Source of the DNA: Moniliella sp. 'wahieum'
Taxonomy: Eukaryota; Basidiomycota; Moniliellomycetes; Moniliellales; Moniliellaceae
DNA: 64,000 nucleotides
Assembly: GCA_003971905.1 (NCBI GenBank)
Contig: RSEE01000063.1
Coordinates: forward strand, 124,001-188,000
Reading direction: 5' to 3'
A program made the translations under genes and the position numbers. Below the pieces are notes generated by a model that was not told where the DNA came from, did not search any database, and worked only from the letters and a program-made list of their open reading frames with translations. Shown here piece after piece: positions 35,238 through 47,194 of the stretch (its first letter is position 1; each line of letters begins with the position of its first letter).

Positions 35238-37034
35238 TTACGCCTTGACAGCGGGACCCTTGGCGTACACGCTCTCAAACGTGCGCGGCGGGTGGGGTGG
35301 AGGTTGCCATGGGAAAAGACGCCCTCGATGCGGTGGGTGGCATTGAGGTTCTTAGTGCAAGTGATCTGGAAGACAGACGAACCGCCTTCGCGAGCAATGA
35401 TAACGGCCGAGGCAAGGAAGAAGAGCCAGATGCGGTACCACTTCTCACCGTACTTGGCCTTGACCTTGCTCTCGTTCGACTTCCAGTTCTCGAGCCAGCG
35501 CAAGATGGTGGCCGAGTAGTGCACGCCCAGCACATCGGCCGAACGCACTTCGAACCCAGCGTCCTCGAGCTTGTTGATCACCCAGCCCAAGTTGCAACTG
35601 GCATCGGCACCAGGGAAGAGAGCGGTTCATAAACATGCCCCAGATCAAGTCCCAGTACTGCCACTGCGGCCGCAGCCCAGCGACCTGGAAGACAAGCGTG
35701 CCATCGTCGTCCAACAAGTTGTAAACGTTGCGAAGGAACTTGGAGTAGTGACGGATGCCCACATGTTCCGCCATCTCCAACGACACAATTTTGGTGTAAT
35801 GGCCCGGGACCACACCAATTTCACGGTAATCCTTGGTCAAGATGCGCGCGCGCGCGGGTTCACCCCATTGAGCGCAATTCGTTCGTTTCCAAAGGCAGTC
35901 TGGTTGCGGGAAAGCGTCACGCCGTCGTCGCACCCAAAGTTCTTGGCCGCGTACGCCGACAAGGTGCCCCAGCCACAGCCAATGTCCAACACACGGTCGT
36001 CCTTGGTCAAACCCAACTTGGAGCACACGAGAGCCAACTTGTTGTCCTGCAGTTCTTCCAGCGTCTCCTTCTTGGTCGGGTCCGAGACCACGCCCGAGGT
36101 GTAGATCATGCGGGCCGAGGAACCAGGAGTAAAAGTCATCGCCTCGGTCGTAGTGGTCGCGCACCTGCTCCTCATCTTGCTTCTCGGTATGCATAATCAC
36201 ATCGGGGATAAAGCGGAACAACACATCTTTAAAGATGGTCCAGGTGAACCGCATGTCGGCCCAGTCCCACCGGTACTCCAATACCTCGAGCATATCTCCG
36301 TTGACATCAATCTTGCCCTCAAAGTAGGCATCGTGGAACGTCTGCATCGGGATCTTCTTGTGGCCATGGTACTTGGCCTTGAGGGCAGGGTCGTGGATGG
36401 TGATGTAGTCCTCAATCGGGCCTGGGAGATGGTCAGAACAGAAAACGAAGGGAAAACAATCCCAACGGCAGCCGCCCGATCGTCAGCAGAGAATTACACG
36501 TACGGCCAGCATATCAACCTTGGTGTTCTTGCGCGGGCCATAGATGCTCATGATGGTCCAGTAAGCGATCGCGGACGGCACCCCAGTCAGGGCCACAGAA
36601 GAAGTACCCAGTCCACGAGACGGAGGAGAAACTGACAAACGGCAGCAGACGCAACAGCACAGCCGGGACGAGGAGGATGACGGCTGCCAACTGGTAGTTG
36701 GAGAAGTAGCCGTTGCCCTCGGCCGGGAGAAGAGCATTGGCAATGGTCGGCTGGATAGGCCAGGTGGTCAGCATCCCTGTGGTCAGGTCGTGCACCAGGG
36801 ACGGGCGGCTACAGCAGCTCCGGTGCATCAGCGGAGGGGGGGAGGGGAACGTACATAGTCCGTCAGGCGCACTTTGCCACCCGGCGCAAACTTGAGCGAC
36901 GGGTTGGCCTGCGCGAGGATCTGGGCGAGAGTGGGCAGGGCGGCCGGGAGCGGGGGCACAGGGGCCGACGCACCTTCGGCACCAGCCACCAGCACACCAG
37001 CAGCACCAGCAGCACCAGTGGGCAGAGTCGACAT
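35238..37034 (-). CDS. Sphingolipid C9-methyltransferase
   Basis: S-adenosylmethionine-dependent enzyme adding the C9 methyl branch to fungal glucosylceramide sphingoid bases; it has a cyclopropane-fatty-acid-synthase-type catalytic domain. Start MSTLPTGAAGAAG in a CACCATG context. Exon 1 (37034-36855) is exactly 60 codons, with a donor GTACGTTCC. A second intron is 36503-36422 (GTACGTGT to CTCCCAG). Two membrane segments follow (QLAAVILLVPAVLLRLLPF and ALTGVPSAIAYWTIMSIYGP). Then PIEDYITIHDP, KYHGHKKIPM, VRDHYDRGDDFYSWFLGP, the SAM-binding VLDIGCGWGTLSAYAAKNFG, KIVSLEMAEHVGIRHYSKFL, LVFQVAGLR, WQYWDLIWGMFMN, LGWVINKLEDAGFEV and VLGVHYSATILRW. The C-terminus is VYAKGPAVKA. Indels lie at about 36110, 35850 (GCGCGC run) and 35620. 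Confidence 0.92.
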
Positions 37035-37436
37035 GGTGGTGAGAAGAAGGCGTTCGTCTCCCGTGGTTGGCCCGTTCTTCTTGCGCCTGCGCCCGGCCCG
37101 GCAACCACGGTGGAGCCACACTGGCGTGGTGCGGCCTTGATCTGTGCGCCGCATCTCGCCGCCACCACGTCACACTGCCCCCGTCCCCGGCCGGACCAGT
37201 GGAAATGCAACATTTCATTGCGTCAGGTTGCCACGCAGGCAGGCGGCGTCGCCTATCGACGCTCGCATGTCGCCCGGCAGGTCACGTGCCACCCCGGGCG
37301 ATTCCCCCTGCGCATCCGTCTCTCCTCTTCGCTCCGCGCGCGCCCTGTGACAAGTAGTGATGGTTGAGCTATACTATATACAACCCGCTCAGGCCTGGCT
37401 CAGACTCAGGCAGGCCTGACCTCAGGCCTCAGGGTT
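37035..37436 (-). promoter_or_regulatory. Upstream region of C9-methyltransferase, cut short by a copia insertion
   Basis: The 400 bp between the methyltransferase start and the left LTR should hold its core promoter. The distal end consists of AGGCCTGACCTCAGGCCTC-type words next to the insertion site. No named binding motif is claimed. Confidence 0.4.
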
Positions 37437-37647
37437 TGTTGACCACCAGTGGTCTAGAGCCCATCGGCCTTCAGTGACACGTGGCCCGATCCACACAGTG
37501 CACCGGGGCAGTGAGTTCCGACCCTTCCACGGGTTTCCACTGGCCTCCAGGCCAGGAGCCTATCAAGGCCCATAGCTCTAGCTCTCCTTAGCTCTTGAAT
37601 GCCATCTCCATCGACCATCGCCAGCATCGCTAGCTAGGCCTGTGACA
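37437..37647 (+). repeat. Left LTR of the copia element
   Basis: 211 bp, TGTTGACC...GCCTGTGACA. Base-by-base reading found no difference from the right LTR. Preceded by GGGTT. Confidence 0.97.
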
Positions 37648-37794
37648 GAGCTACAATCTGAAGCACCCCACTGGCGCAAAGGATCAATACTCAGCACCAC
37701 CATCGGCGCCCACCGTCACCACCACCACCCCAACGCCACCATCGGCACCACACACCAACCAATTCAAAAAAAAACAAAGGAAAAATCAGCCACC

Positions 37795-40700
37795 ATGCCC
37801 CCGAACTGGAAGAAAACACCCCTCCTCCCGAAGTCTCTGTCATCGAAGAGGCGCAGGACATCGACGAACCGACCACCACCCCTGTCTCCGACCCGACCTG
37901 GCAACAGGCCCTCACCGACGTCAGAGACAACCTCCTCGCAAGCACCCGCGCGTTCAAGCCCACCAGCGCTGACAATCTCCGCTCCACATGCCGCTCGTTC
38001 GCTACGGATGCACACACGGCGGCGTATGGACCGAAGAGCAAGAAAACACCGGGCGGAAAGGAAAATTGGATCTACACGCTCACCCTCGCGTTGGAGAAAT
38101 ATGTATTGGCCGTTGAATTCACGAAGCCGCAAAACACCCGTGAGGCCCTTGCATCCGCGAGTGAGGACATGGCCGAGCTTCGCCACGCTGAGAAACGCGC
38201 GTCAAAAGATCGAGCGTACCAACGCGACGCGCAAGGACGCCTTCCGCGACCCCACCGAATATGTGCTCTGGGAGCCCTCCATCCTCAACATCCTGGACCG
38301 CATCCACCCCGCCGCGAAGGACATCGTTCGCTCCGGTCCATCGTCACCACACTACGACTCGTCCCTCGATCTACGCCTCCAGAACCTTCTGTGGTCCCAC
38401 CTCCCGAACGACGTTCAATCTGCCATTATTGCACAGGACAACGTTGACACGTCAGCTGACTTGCTCCGTGCCCTGCGAAACAAATACGGTACGGTCGACT
38501 GCAAGACGTATCATGAATTGTCCAGTCGCTTTCACCACTGCTACCAAAACCGGCGCAGCGGGAGCGCGTTCCTATCTGAAATGGGGACGCTCCGCAACCG
38601 GATCAGCGCAACCACACCGATGTCGGACGAGCAATTCCGCCGTATCCTCGTCGGGGCCCTCCGCGACCCTGGTGACCGTCGCCGCCTAGAGCACATGACT
38701 CTGGCGGAGACAATGCAAGACGTGGAGAGAATCCCAGCGGACCCAGAGTACAGAATTCCGTACCGGGGCCGTCACCCCCGGACCGCCAACTCGGGCGCTG
38801 GCAAACACGACAGCGCGGGATCCCAGCAGCATAGCGGGGGTCCTCCTGCCGGTGCATCTCCCCGTAGCGGGGGTGCTCTTGCGAGAAAGCCGTCCGGCCA
38901 CACCGGGGTTCCTTCGAACAACAAATGGCACCGCAACAGCTCCGCGCGAGCGCACATTGCCACCGAAGACGACGTCTCCGAAGGGAGACCCTGTCTGTGG
39001 ACCTTGCCCTATCTGACAAATAGGAACTCGCGGGCAACCAGGACATCCAGTCTCGTCACGACTCGGGCGCGGATCCTAGCATCTGGAAGGATCTCAGGGT
39101 ATTCAAAACCCTCAAGCCCAGCAACCGCTCAATCGAAATCGCTGATGGAAAACATATTAAAGCCAGTGGACGCGGAACATGTAGCATCGGTATCAAGTGT
39201 ACCGACGGCAAATGTATCCATGTAGACCTACCCGGCAGTCTATACGTCCCCGGCATAGCAAGCAATCTCACGAGCGTAGCGCAAATAAGTGACGCAGGCC
39301 ACGCATCCTGGTTCGCCCCCACCGAAAAGGTATCTGGTTAAATGACAAGCATGGCAAATATCACCAAATCGCGGATTCCTCATACAAGCTGAACATCGTC
39401 CCGAAACCGACACCCACAAACGAACACGCGGCCAAAGCTGCCGTCGCCACCCAACACACCGCAGCCAACACCATCGAGCACGTCATGTACGTTCACCAAC
39501 AGTACAACCACGCCGCGCTAGACCTACTCCCGACACTAACCGCCAACGCGCGAGCGAGCCTCCGCGTCAGCCCTGCCCAAATCCGACGCATCCGCCCCTT
39601 CTGGCATTGTCCCACCTGCACAAAAGCTCTGGCCAAAGCGCCCAGCCACCCTTCGCGCCACGGCCGCCGCATTTCGGAACGTCCTTTCGAAGTACTGCAC
39701 GCCGACGTAGTCGACCTCCCTCGCATCACTGGCATGGGACATGGATACGCCCTGGTCGCGGTTGATGACTGGAGCCGTTACACCTTCGCTGTTCCCCTAA
39801 AGACGAAAGGACAAGCCACGGCGGAGCTGAAAAAACTCATCACCCGCGAGCAACGCATCGGAAAGGACCGTCTGCTTCGCATCTTGAAGACAGACAATGC
39901 CCCCGAGCTCACCAGCGCACTCCGTCCGTTCCTTGAATCCGAAGGTATCACGACGGAAACCACCATACCAGGCCAAAGTCAATCAAATGGGGTGGCCGAG
40001 CGAGCCATCCAGGCAATCACCACACACGCGCGCGCCAACTCATCATCGCCTCGGGCCTCCCGACATCAAACTGGTGGCAGGATGCCTTGCTGGCAGGGTG
40101 CTGGACGCACAACCTCATGCCACCGACATCTCCACGCCAGGGCACACAATCTCGGGCTGAGCTGTACAAGGGGTCACCCCCACCGCTGCCAATGCACGCC
40201 TTCGGATCCTTGGCGTACCTTCACCTGGCCCAGGACCAACGTGACCATAAGCTCAGTCCGCGGGCTGTCGAAGCCATGCTCGTCGGGTACGACGCAGGTC
40301 GAGGTACAAAGGGTTGGCGCTGGGCTGTGTACGACCCGTCCATGGGCACGTTCCGATCCCAATGGGCAAAACCATACAAGTGGACCCAGCGCCAATACCA
40401 CGAGGTTTTCCCCGACCGCTTTCCGCCTGACGTATCTCGCTTCCCCTCAACCCCTGCCTGACAGAACTATGACTGACACTGAAACCAAAAAGGGAGAAGA
40501 AAAAATGAACAAAATTGAAGTTGCAAATCCCAACACACCACCGAGAATCAACACTGATACTGACGCGACCATCGCAAGACAAAACGACACCCATCCAACC
40601 ACCCCCACCACCAGACGGTACCCCGCCCGGACCCACCAGCGCCGTTTTGACCTTGACTGGGCACAGCTCCCCGTAGCGGACGACCCTCATGATGGTGACT

Positions 40701-42492
40701 TCCACGCACACGCTGCCGCGCTGCCTCCGGTTCCCCTCCCTGACGGTAGTCGTAGTCCTGCGATCGGCCTACGCTTCCCACTGCCCGACACTGCCCTGCC
40801 CGCGTACAGCGACGGTCTCCATCCGCCTGAATACAAGGCGATGATCGCCCTTAGCGAGCCAGGGCCGCACGAGCGCATCCAGCTCACCAAGGACGGAGTA
40901 CCTGTTGCACCCAAGACAATGAAGGGCCTCCAATCACACCCCTCATTCGAACCAGTGCTGGAGGCGATGCGCACGGAAATCGACACCCTAGCCCGCTACG
41001 GCACATTCGAAGTCGTCACGCCCCCTCCAGACGCGCAGCTGCTGATTGGTCTATGGCGCATCAACACCAAAACGGACGCGGACGGAAATTTCCTACGCTA
41101 CCGAGCCCGTCTCGTTGCCGGGGGCCACCAGCAGGATGCTGACACATGGGGACAAACATTCGCCCCTGCCGTGCGCACTCCTGCCATCCTCAGCCTTATC
41201 GCCCTTGCTGGAAAGTTCGGCCTCCACCTCTTCACTGCTGATGTGCACTCTGCCTATTTGAACGCTCCCCTCACGGAAAAAGTGTACCTCCGCCCACCCC
41301 CATTCTTTCCCGAGGAAAAAGGCAAGGTCTGGCGTCTCCGGAAAAGCCTATATGGCCTCCACCGGCGCAAACTGGGCGGTATTCATCCGTGACTTGCTCC
41401 GCGGAGACATGGGTTTTGTACAATCTCTGGCTGAGCCGTGCTTGTTCATCCGACCCCGTAAAGGCGACACGGTCCTCCTTGCCGTGCACACCGACGATCT
41501 TCTCATCGCCTGCACGTCTCACGCACGCTACGATTCCTTCCTCACTGAGATCAACACCCATATCGAGGTGCGGGGAAACGGCCCCCTACACTACCATCTT
41601 GGCTGCCAGTACGACACCATAAACGGGAAACTGTACCTTAGCCAGCCAAAATTCATTGAGGAATCCATTGCCAAACATGAGGTTCCGCCACCCCTGGTTA
41701 TGGGCCTCCCCCACCCCAGCAAGATGATCCCCGCGCGCACCGACCCCGAACCGCCCGCACTGCCCGCAGAGACGCGACTATCAAGCCAAAGTAGGATCTG
41801 GGCTGTGGGCTGCCCGCATGTGCCGCCCTGATGCGCTGTTCGGCATCTCAGCTCTAAGCCGAGCAACTGCCGATCCCTCCAAGGCCCACCGCGCTGCGGC
41901 AACAAACTTCCTCCGCTACCTCTACGGTACCAAGGGCTACGGTCTCCGACTAACACCCGAGCCTAACGCACCCGCTCTCGCGCTATACACGGATGCCGAC
42001 CTGGCTGGAGACCCTGACCAATGGCGTTCCACGTCGGGATGCCTGCTTTTCGTCTACGGGGTTCCAGTGTCCTGGAGGAGCGTGCGTCAACCCAAGAGCG
42101 TCACCAACACTGCTGCGGCCGAATATACGGCGGGATATGAGGGCCTCATTGATGCGAACTACGTTAAAAACATCTTACTGGAGCTCGGTGCCATCACCTC
42201 AGACGAGCCCATACACTGGTACTGCGACAACATGGCGGCACTTGCCTTGGCCGAAAAAGTGGGCAGCACGGGCAAACTACGTGAGCTGAACATCCGGTAC
42301 CACAACGTACGCCAGCATGTCGACTCGGGCGAAGTCAAAATCGCGCACATTGCTGGAAACGAGAACCCGGCCGACATCCTCACCAAACCAGCCACTAAGG
42401 TCTCACTCCTGGCCAACTTGCCTCGCCTCAAGCTTGAGGACGTTACAACCTTCCATCGTACCACTGAGACCTCTGGCCAGCGGGGGTGTTGA
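37795..42492 (+). CDS. Copia Gag-Pol polyprotein (frame-interrupted)
   Basis: Start in CCACCATGCCC. Gag (to about 38760) has WQQALTDVRDNLLASTRAFKP-type sequence (split in text), then LLWSHLPNDVQSAII, RALRNKYGTVD and FLSEMGTLRNRIS, as in UBN2-type copia Gag; I see no CCHC zinc knuckle. The protease active site DSGAD is at 39060-39074, followed by IEIADGKHIKASGRGT and LYVPGIASNLTSVAQIS. Integrase (from 39485) has H/HxxC/C residues (HQQYNH, CPTC), D at residue 74 (HADVVD), D137 (KTDNAPE) and E172 (GVAERA), spaced DD35E. RT has INTKTDADGNFLRYRARLVA, FTADVHSAYLNAPL and the catalytic HTDD at 41487-41498. RNase H (41818-42492) has YTDADLAGD, AAEYTAGYEG and YCDNMAAL. It breaks frame near 37800, 38170, 39000, 40020, 40460, 41365 and 41790. 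Confidence 0.93.
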
Positions 42493-42697
42493 CCACCAGT
42501 GGTCTAGAGCCCATCGGCCTTCAGTGACACGTGGCCCGATCCACACAGTGCACCGGGGCAGTGAGTTCCGACCCTTCCACGGGTTTCCACTGGCCTCCAG
42601 GCCAGGAGCCTATCAAGGCCCATAGCTCTAGCTCTCCTTAGCTCTTGAATGCCATCTCCATCGACCATCGCCAGCATCGCTAGCTAGGCCTGTGACA
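42487..42697 (+). repeat. Right LTR of the copia element
   Basis: 211 bp, identical to the left LTR by eye and followed by GGGTT. Its first six bases TGTTGA supply the last Cys codon and stop codon of the polyprotein. Confidence 0.97.
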
Positions 42698-44371
42698 GGG
42701 TTGACTAAGTTGAGTCCTGCCCCCCATTCAGTTTTGTAGGATTGAAGTTGGAAGGTGCCGGTGTGTTTTGAATTGGTTCAAAACGTTCAAAGGAACCTCG
42801 CGCATCACCCAGTTCGTTCTTCAGTGTACCACTCAGTGTACTCAGGTGCATATCTGACCGCACAACACGACGCTAATGAGATCGCTGACATCGATCCTGT
42901 CCCACTCGACGCGATGAGGCGCGCAGTGATGAGGTTGTGAGGTGGGCTCTGAACTGAGATTACAGTGTACTCAGTACGCTCAATACTCAGTCTGAGTACT
43001 CAGTCCGAGTACACAGTTGAGTTCAACACTCAGTGGACGTGGAATTATCGGAATTATCGTTCTTTCCAGAGATCATCCCGTTCGCGTTCATCCCTGCTAA
43101 CGCGCTCCCGCGCGCTCGCGTTGCGGCTCCATCACACGCACGGAAGAACTGTTGGGGTGTATACTTAGCAACTGTGAGTTACTTCTGTTTTCTTGAAGGG
43201 ACACTCAAGCTGCCCCTCCTGCTCACCGGTCACCGTCGACGACCGACTGCAAACAACTTTCAAAATCCATCTTGCGGTTGGAGCGGCCACTCGGATACTC
43301 CTTGCGCTGATCCGAACGTGTCAACGACAGGCATACGACACCGTGACGCGTGATAGGGCGCAGGAGAAGATTTGAGTTTGCACAACGTTAAAGCACGTCA
43401 AACGTTAAACGGTAAACGGTAAACGTCAAACAGGCGGATCCAGAGGTGAGCGCGGGTGCGGGCCAGTGCGGCATGCGAAGCATCCGAGACGCGAGGTGAG
43501 TGCTCCGGCTGAGGAGCGCGCGGGTGCAGGCGGGGGGGCGGTGCCGCGGCCGGGATCTGCTGGGACTGAGACAGACACAGGCGCCGTGGGGACGGGCCAA
43601 GCCGCCCGCAATGCAGTGGATCGCTGTGTGCGGAGTAGAGCATGGGTGAGAGGGGGTGATCGGTGATCGCGGTTTGAGGATGGGAGGTTGTGGATGGGCG
43701 CAGGCAGCTCCACCAGAGCGCACCAGGCCCCAGGGCGGAAGCCCGGCGGCCGGCACTCGGCAGGCTGCCTGCCACCCTCGTGCCTCCGTGGGGCGTGGGG
43801 CCAGCGGGGCAGGGCAACAGCTGGGGGCAGGAACGAAGCTGCGTCGTGGAAGGCCAGCGGGTGGCCCTGGCGCGGGCGGGGCACTGCAGCGCGCTGCCTG
43901 GTGCCTTCGCATCCGGAGCTCCTCAGCACCCGGCGGGAGCCTGGCGTGGCTCGGCGTGTTCGTCTTTGTTGACGCACGTTGAAGTTGACGTTGAGCCGTT
44001 GGGCGCTTCGAGGGCGAGCACGCAGGCACACGCACTGGTCCGCTGTGCCCAGTCTGTCGCCCCACCCCCGCCCGCACGCCATGTCGTACGGCACCGCGCA
44101 GCACCACACCGCAGCACGCCGCAGCACCTGTCACATGTCAAGATGTCAATGGCAGACAGGCACGCACGGGGCCAGCAGCGGCCGGTACCTGCATTGCGGC
44201 TGTGCGGGCCCCCGCCGGCCGATCGTCCCCCCACGGCGCAGCGCCAGTGTGGCCAGCGGCGTTCGGCCCGCTGAGACGGCCGCCGGTCTCTTCCTGGATT
44301 AGCGCTTGGCCCCAGACAGCACCCTCGCCTGCCTCTCCCCGTCCACCCCCCCCACCCCACCTCTCCTCACC
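42698..44371. other. Intergenic, word repeats then GC-rich promoter of chitin deacetylase
   Basis: Begins with the target-site duplication. ACTCAGTGTACTCAG-type words fill 42820-43030 and TAAACGGTAAACGGTAAACG lies at 43405-43425. From 43.43 kb the DNA is very GC-rich, and long frames there on both strands are compositional. GTCACATGTCA lies at 44127-44140. No gene recognised. Confidence 0.45.
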
Positions 44372-45829
44372 ATGCCCCATCTGGCTTCGCTTGTGCTTGT
44401 TGGCGGCCTGCTCGCTGGCCACGCCGCCGCCCATCTCGGCGCCGGCTTCCCCGGCCGCCTGCCCTCCGCGCTCCAAGCACGCGCCGCCAAGCGCGGCATG
44501 CAGCGCCGCCAGGCCGCTTACAACGACCAGACCTGGCAGTCGGTCACCGTGCCCTCCCAGGAGTGCACCCCCTACAACTACGCCCCCTCCTCGGGCTTCT
44601 TCAATGCCTTCCCCCCCATCTGGCAGATCGCCGACATCATGCACAGTGACCAGGAGGCCAATGCCGTCTGGGCCAACCTGCAGAAACAGGTCTCCATCCC
44701 CAACATTGCTCCCAAGGGCCAGCCCTTTAGCTCCCAACAGGGCACCACCTACAACATCGCCCAGGACCCTGACTGTTGGTGGACCGAGACCAAGTGTGTC
44801 CATCCCAAGGCCGCCGGCATCCCCCCCGACGTGTACACCTGTAACGAGCCCGAGACCTGGGGCCTGACGTTTGACGATGGCCCCAACTGCACACACAATG
44901 CGTTTTATGATTTCCTCAAGTCCAAGAACCAAAAGGCCACCCTGTTTTACATTGGGTCCAATGTGATGGACTGGCCGCTGCAGGCCCAGCGTGGTTTGAC
45001 GGATGGTCACCAGATTGGCGCGCACACCTGGTCCCACCGCTACATGACCGCGCTGACCAACACCCAAGTCTTTGCCGAGCTGTTTTACACGGTCAAGGCC
45101 ATCAAGTGGGTGACTGGCGTGACGGTCACCGCCTGGCGCCCCCCTATGGCGATGTGGACGACCGTGTGCGTGCGATTGCCTACGGTCTCGGTCTTGACAC
45201 GGTCATCTGGACCGACGACACGAACGACTGGAACATTCAGCCCCAAGGCACTGCCGCCATTCGGCCATCCAAGCCAACTACGCGTCGATCATCAGCAAGG
45301 CCAGCAATGGTGCCGGTGCTACGGGGGGTGTGGTGGTGCTCACCCACGAGATCAACGGGAACACGATGGCCATGTTCCAGAGCGAGTACCCTACGATCGT
45401 AGAGGCCTTTAAGTACCTTGTACCCGTCGACGTGTGCCGTAACAAGACTCAACCCTACCACGAAGCCAACTACGTGTACCCTACTTTGACCAGTACATCG
45501 CTGGCAACACCATGCCCAGTGGTCTGCCTCTGCCACTAACATCACTGCCTCCCCGGTCGCCTCGGTCCAAGTCGGCATTGTCTCCGCCAGTTCGCAAGCC
45601 ACGTTGAGCGCTAGCATCGGTATCTCTTCTTCGGTGCCTGCTTCGTCGTCGCCTGCTTCCTCGGCCAGTTCTTCTGTTTCCTCGGCCGCTGCTTCTTCCT
45701 CGGTCGCTGCGTCGAGGTCGAGCGCCAGCGCCCATGACAAAAGGGGCTGCCGCGGGGACCTTCCCGCTTGCTGCAGTGGGCTCGGCGGCGCTCGCGGCGG
45801 TAGGCGGTGCAGCTGCCTTGTTGATCTAA
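44372..45829 (+). CDS. Chitin deacetylase, GPI-anchored (CE4, NodB domain)
   Basis: Metal-dependent deacetylase converting cell-wall chitin to chitosan. It starts [20 protein letters not shown], a signal peptide. The NodB domain shows its five motifs: LTFDDGPN (metal Asp pair, near 44870), HTWSH (zinc His pair, near 45025), [13 protein letters not shown] (near 45137, split by one missing C), [11 protein letters not shown] (near 45205) and VVVLTHEIN (near 45335). A Ser/Ala-rich stalk follows ([17 protein letters not shown]), and a hydrophobic C-terminal tail [20 protein letters not shown] (end, then LLI and stop TAA 45827-45829) typical of GPI attachment. No intron is evident; the frame breaks at about 45145, 45260, 45478 and 45527 are indels. 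It acts at the cell surface, where chitosan can mask hyphae from host chitinases. Confidence 0.93.
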
Positions 45830-45941
45830 TCCAATCAACCTCGCCTTGGGTGGGTGGTACCTTGTGGACCTGAGTTGAGCTCAACAACTCCCTTGTCGTC
45901 TTTGTCCCTCTTGTCCCTCCTTTTTATTGTCGAGCTTCTGC

Positions 45942-45984
45942 TTTGATCTTGATCTTGATCTTGATCTTGATCTTGATCTTGATT
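45942..45984 (+). repeat. TTGATC hexanucleotide microsatellite
   Basis: About seven tandem TTGATC units passing into TTCTGA units, about 110 bp downstream of the chitin deacetylase stop, probably in its 3' UTR. Confidence 0.85.
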
Positions 45985-47194
45985 CTGATTCTGATTCTGT
46001 CTCTACTTAGTTTGTGCCTCCCTCGCCTCTCCTCTTCTCCTGTTCTCGTTTCTGTTACGGTCCTGTTCCGGTTACGGTCCTGTTCTGGCTACGGTCCTGC
46101 TCCTGTTCTGGTTCCTGCGTTCCTAACCTATTCCTACTCCTATACTCCAACTCCTGCTCATTTCATCCTACTCATCCCGCTCCTCATCCTTCACCTTCTC
46201 CCTCCCTCTTCGAACAGCATCCTGCACCAATCCAATCCGCCGTTGTCCTCCTTCTTGTGGGTGTCCTTGTTTTCCCTGCCGTTTCAGGCGGTTGGTCTCC
46301 GTTCCTTGTTTTTCAGACTGTAAGGGGTTTGTACTTAGCTCCCTCTTTTTTCGAGCTATGTTGTAGCTGTTTTGTTATCCGTCCGTTCTTTCACTTGAGC
46401 GCCGAGCCAGGCTCAGTGCTAATAATCCAAGGATGACAGACCAACGACGAAGGACAAAGGACCAACGAGGTGGGAAGGGCTGAATCCAACCGCGCTGAAC
46501 CTGTCTCCGTGCATACAGGTGCACCAGTAGTGGACGACCTGACTAATACGGCCCCATCCCGAGACACAGTAGATGTGGATATAGAAATCGATCAATCCAC
46601 CTGTCCGCGCCCGCGCTTTTCAGTACCGGGTATGGATACCGTTCCCGCTGTCCTGGCACAGCCAAGTTCCTCGAAAGCAAAGCAAAGCAAAGCAAACTAG
46701 CAAAACGAAGAAGCCAGGCACCTAACGACCTTCTCTGTCACTCTCAATCTACCGTGGGAGATGTGGGGGAAGCACAATGGGATGGCGAACCGAGGTAGCA
46801 CTACATAGGATGCAGTTATAATATGCGTAGGGCGTAACATGCAGGGCGCAGGGTGTGGGGTGTAGGGTGTGGTCAAGTCGAAAGAGGTCGACAGGACGAT
46901 GGAATGAATGGATCCAAAGGTAGAGGGAGGCAGAAGGCATGCGCCAAAGAACCCCCCAGTGGGTGTGGTATGTGCCGCGCAGGGGCAATACGAGCTGCAC
47001 AGGACTTGTCGGGCTAGGAGAGTGAGGGGCGAGGTTTGGTTTTCGCTGATCCCTAAGGAATATTGCGATGGGAAACGCCTGTGCACTTTTTACATAAGCC
47101 TCACGTCAGCCACCGGGTGGCGCAGCCACCCGTCCCAGCCACCAGCAACAATCGGTGATATTATTTCGTCTTTCCAGCGTGGAAGGGTTCCAGC

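Larger units (their letters stand above)
37437..42697 (+). mobile_element. Complete Ty1/copia LTR retrotransposon, apparently young
   Basis: 5,261-bp element flanked by 211-bp direct LTRs that I read as identical, starting TGTTGACC and ending CTGTGACA, with a perfect 5-bp target-site duplication GGGTT (37432-37436 and 42698-42702). The internal order is Gag, protease, integrase, RT, RNase H, which defines copia. A short purine run GCGGGGG (42480-42486) abuts the right LTR as the likely polypurine tract. The primer-binding site was not identified. Identical LTRs mean recent insertion, yet the coding region is split over several frames, mostly at short runs. Confidence 0.97.

Noticed and set aside
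32700..37034. Secondary-metabolite gene cluster
   Set aside because: The two sphingolipid genes are primary-metabolism enzymes, with no synthase (PKS, NRPS, terpene) or dedicated transporter beside them.
43388..44134. 248-residue minus-strand and other overlapping frames upstream of chitin deacetylase
   Set aside because: All strands and frames stay open because the DNA is very GC-rich; low-complexity Arg/Ala/Pro content and no domain.
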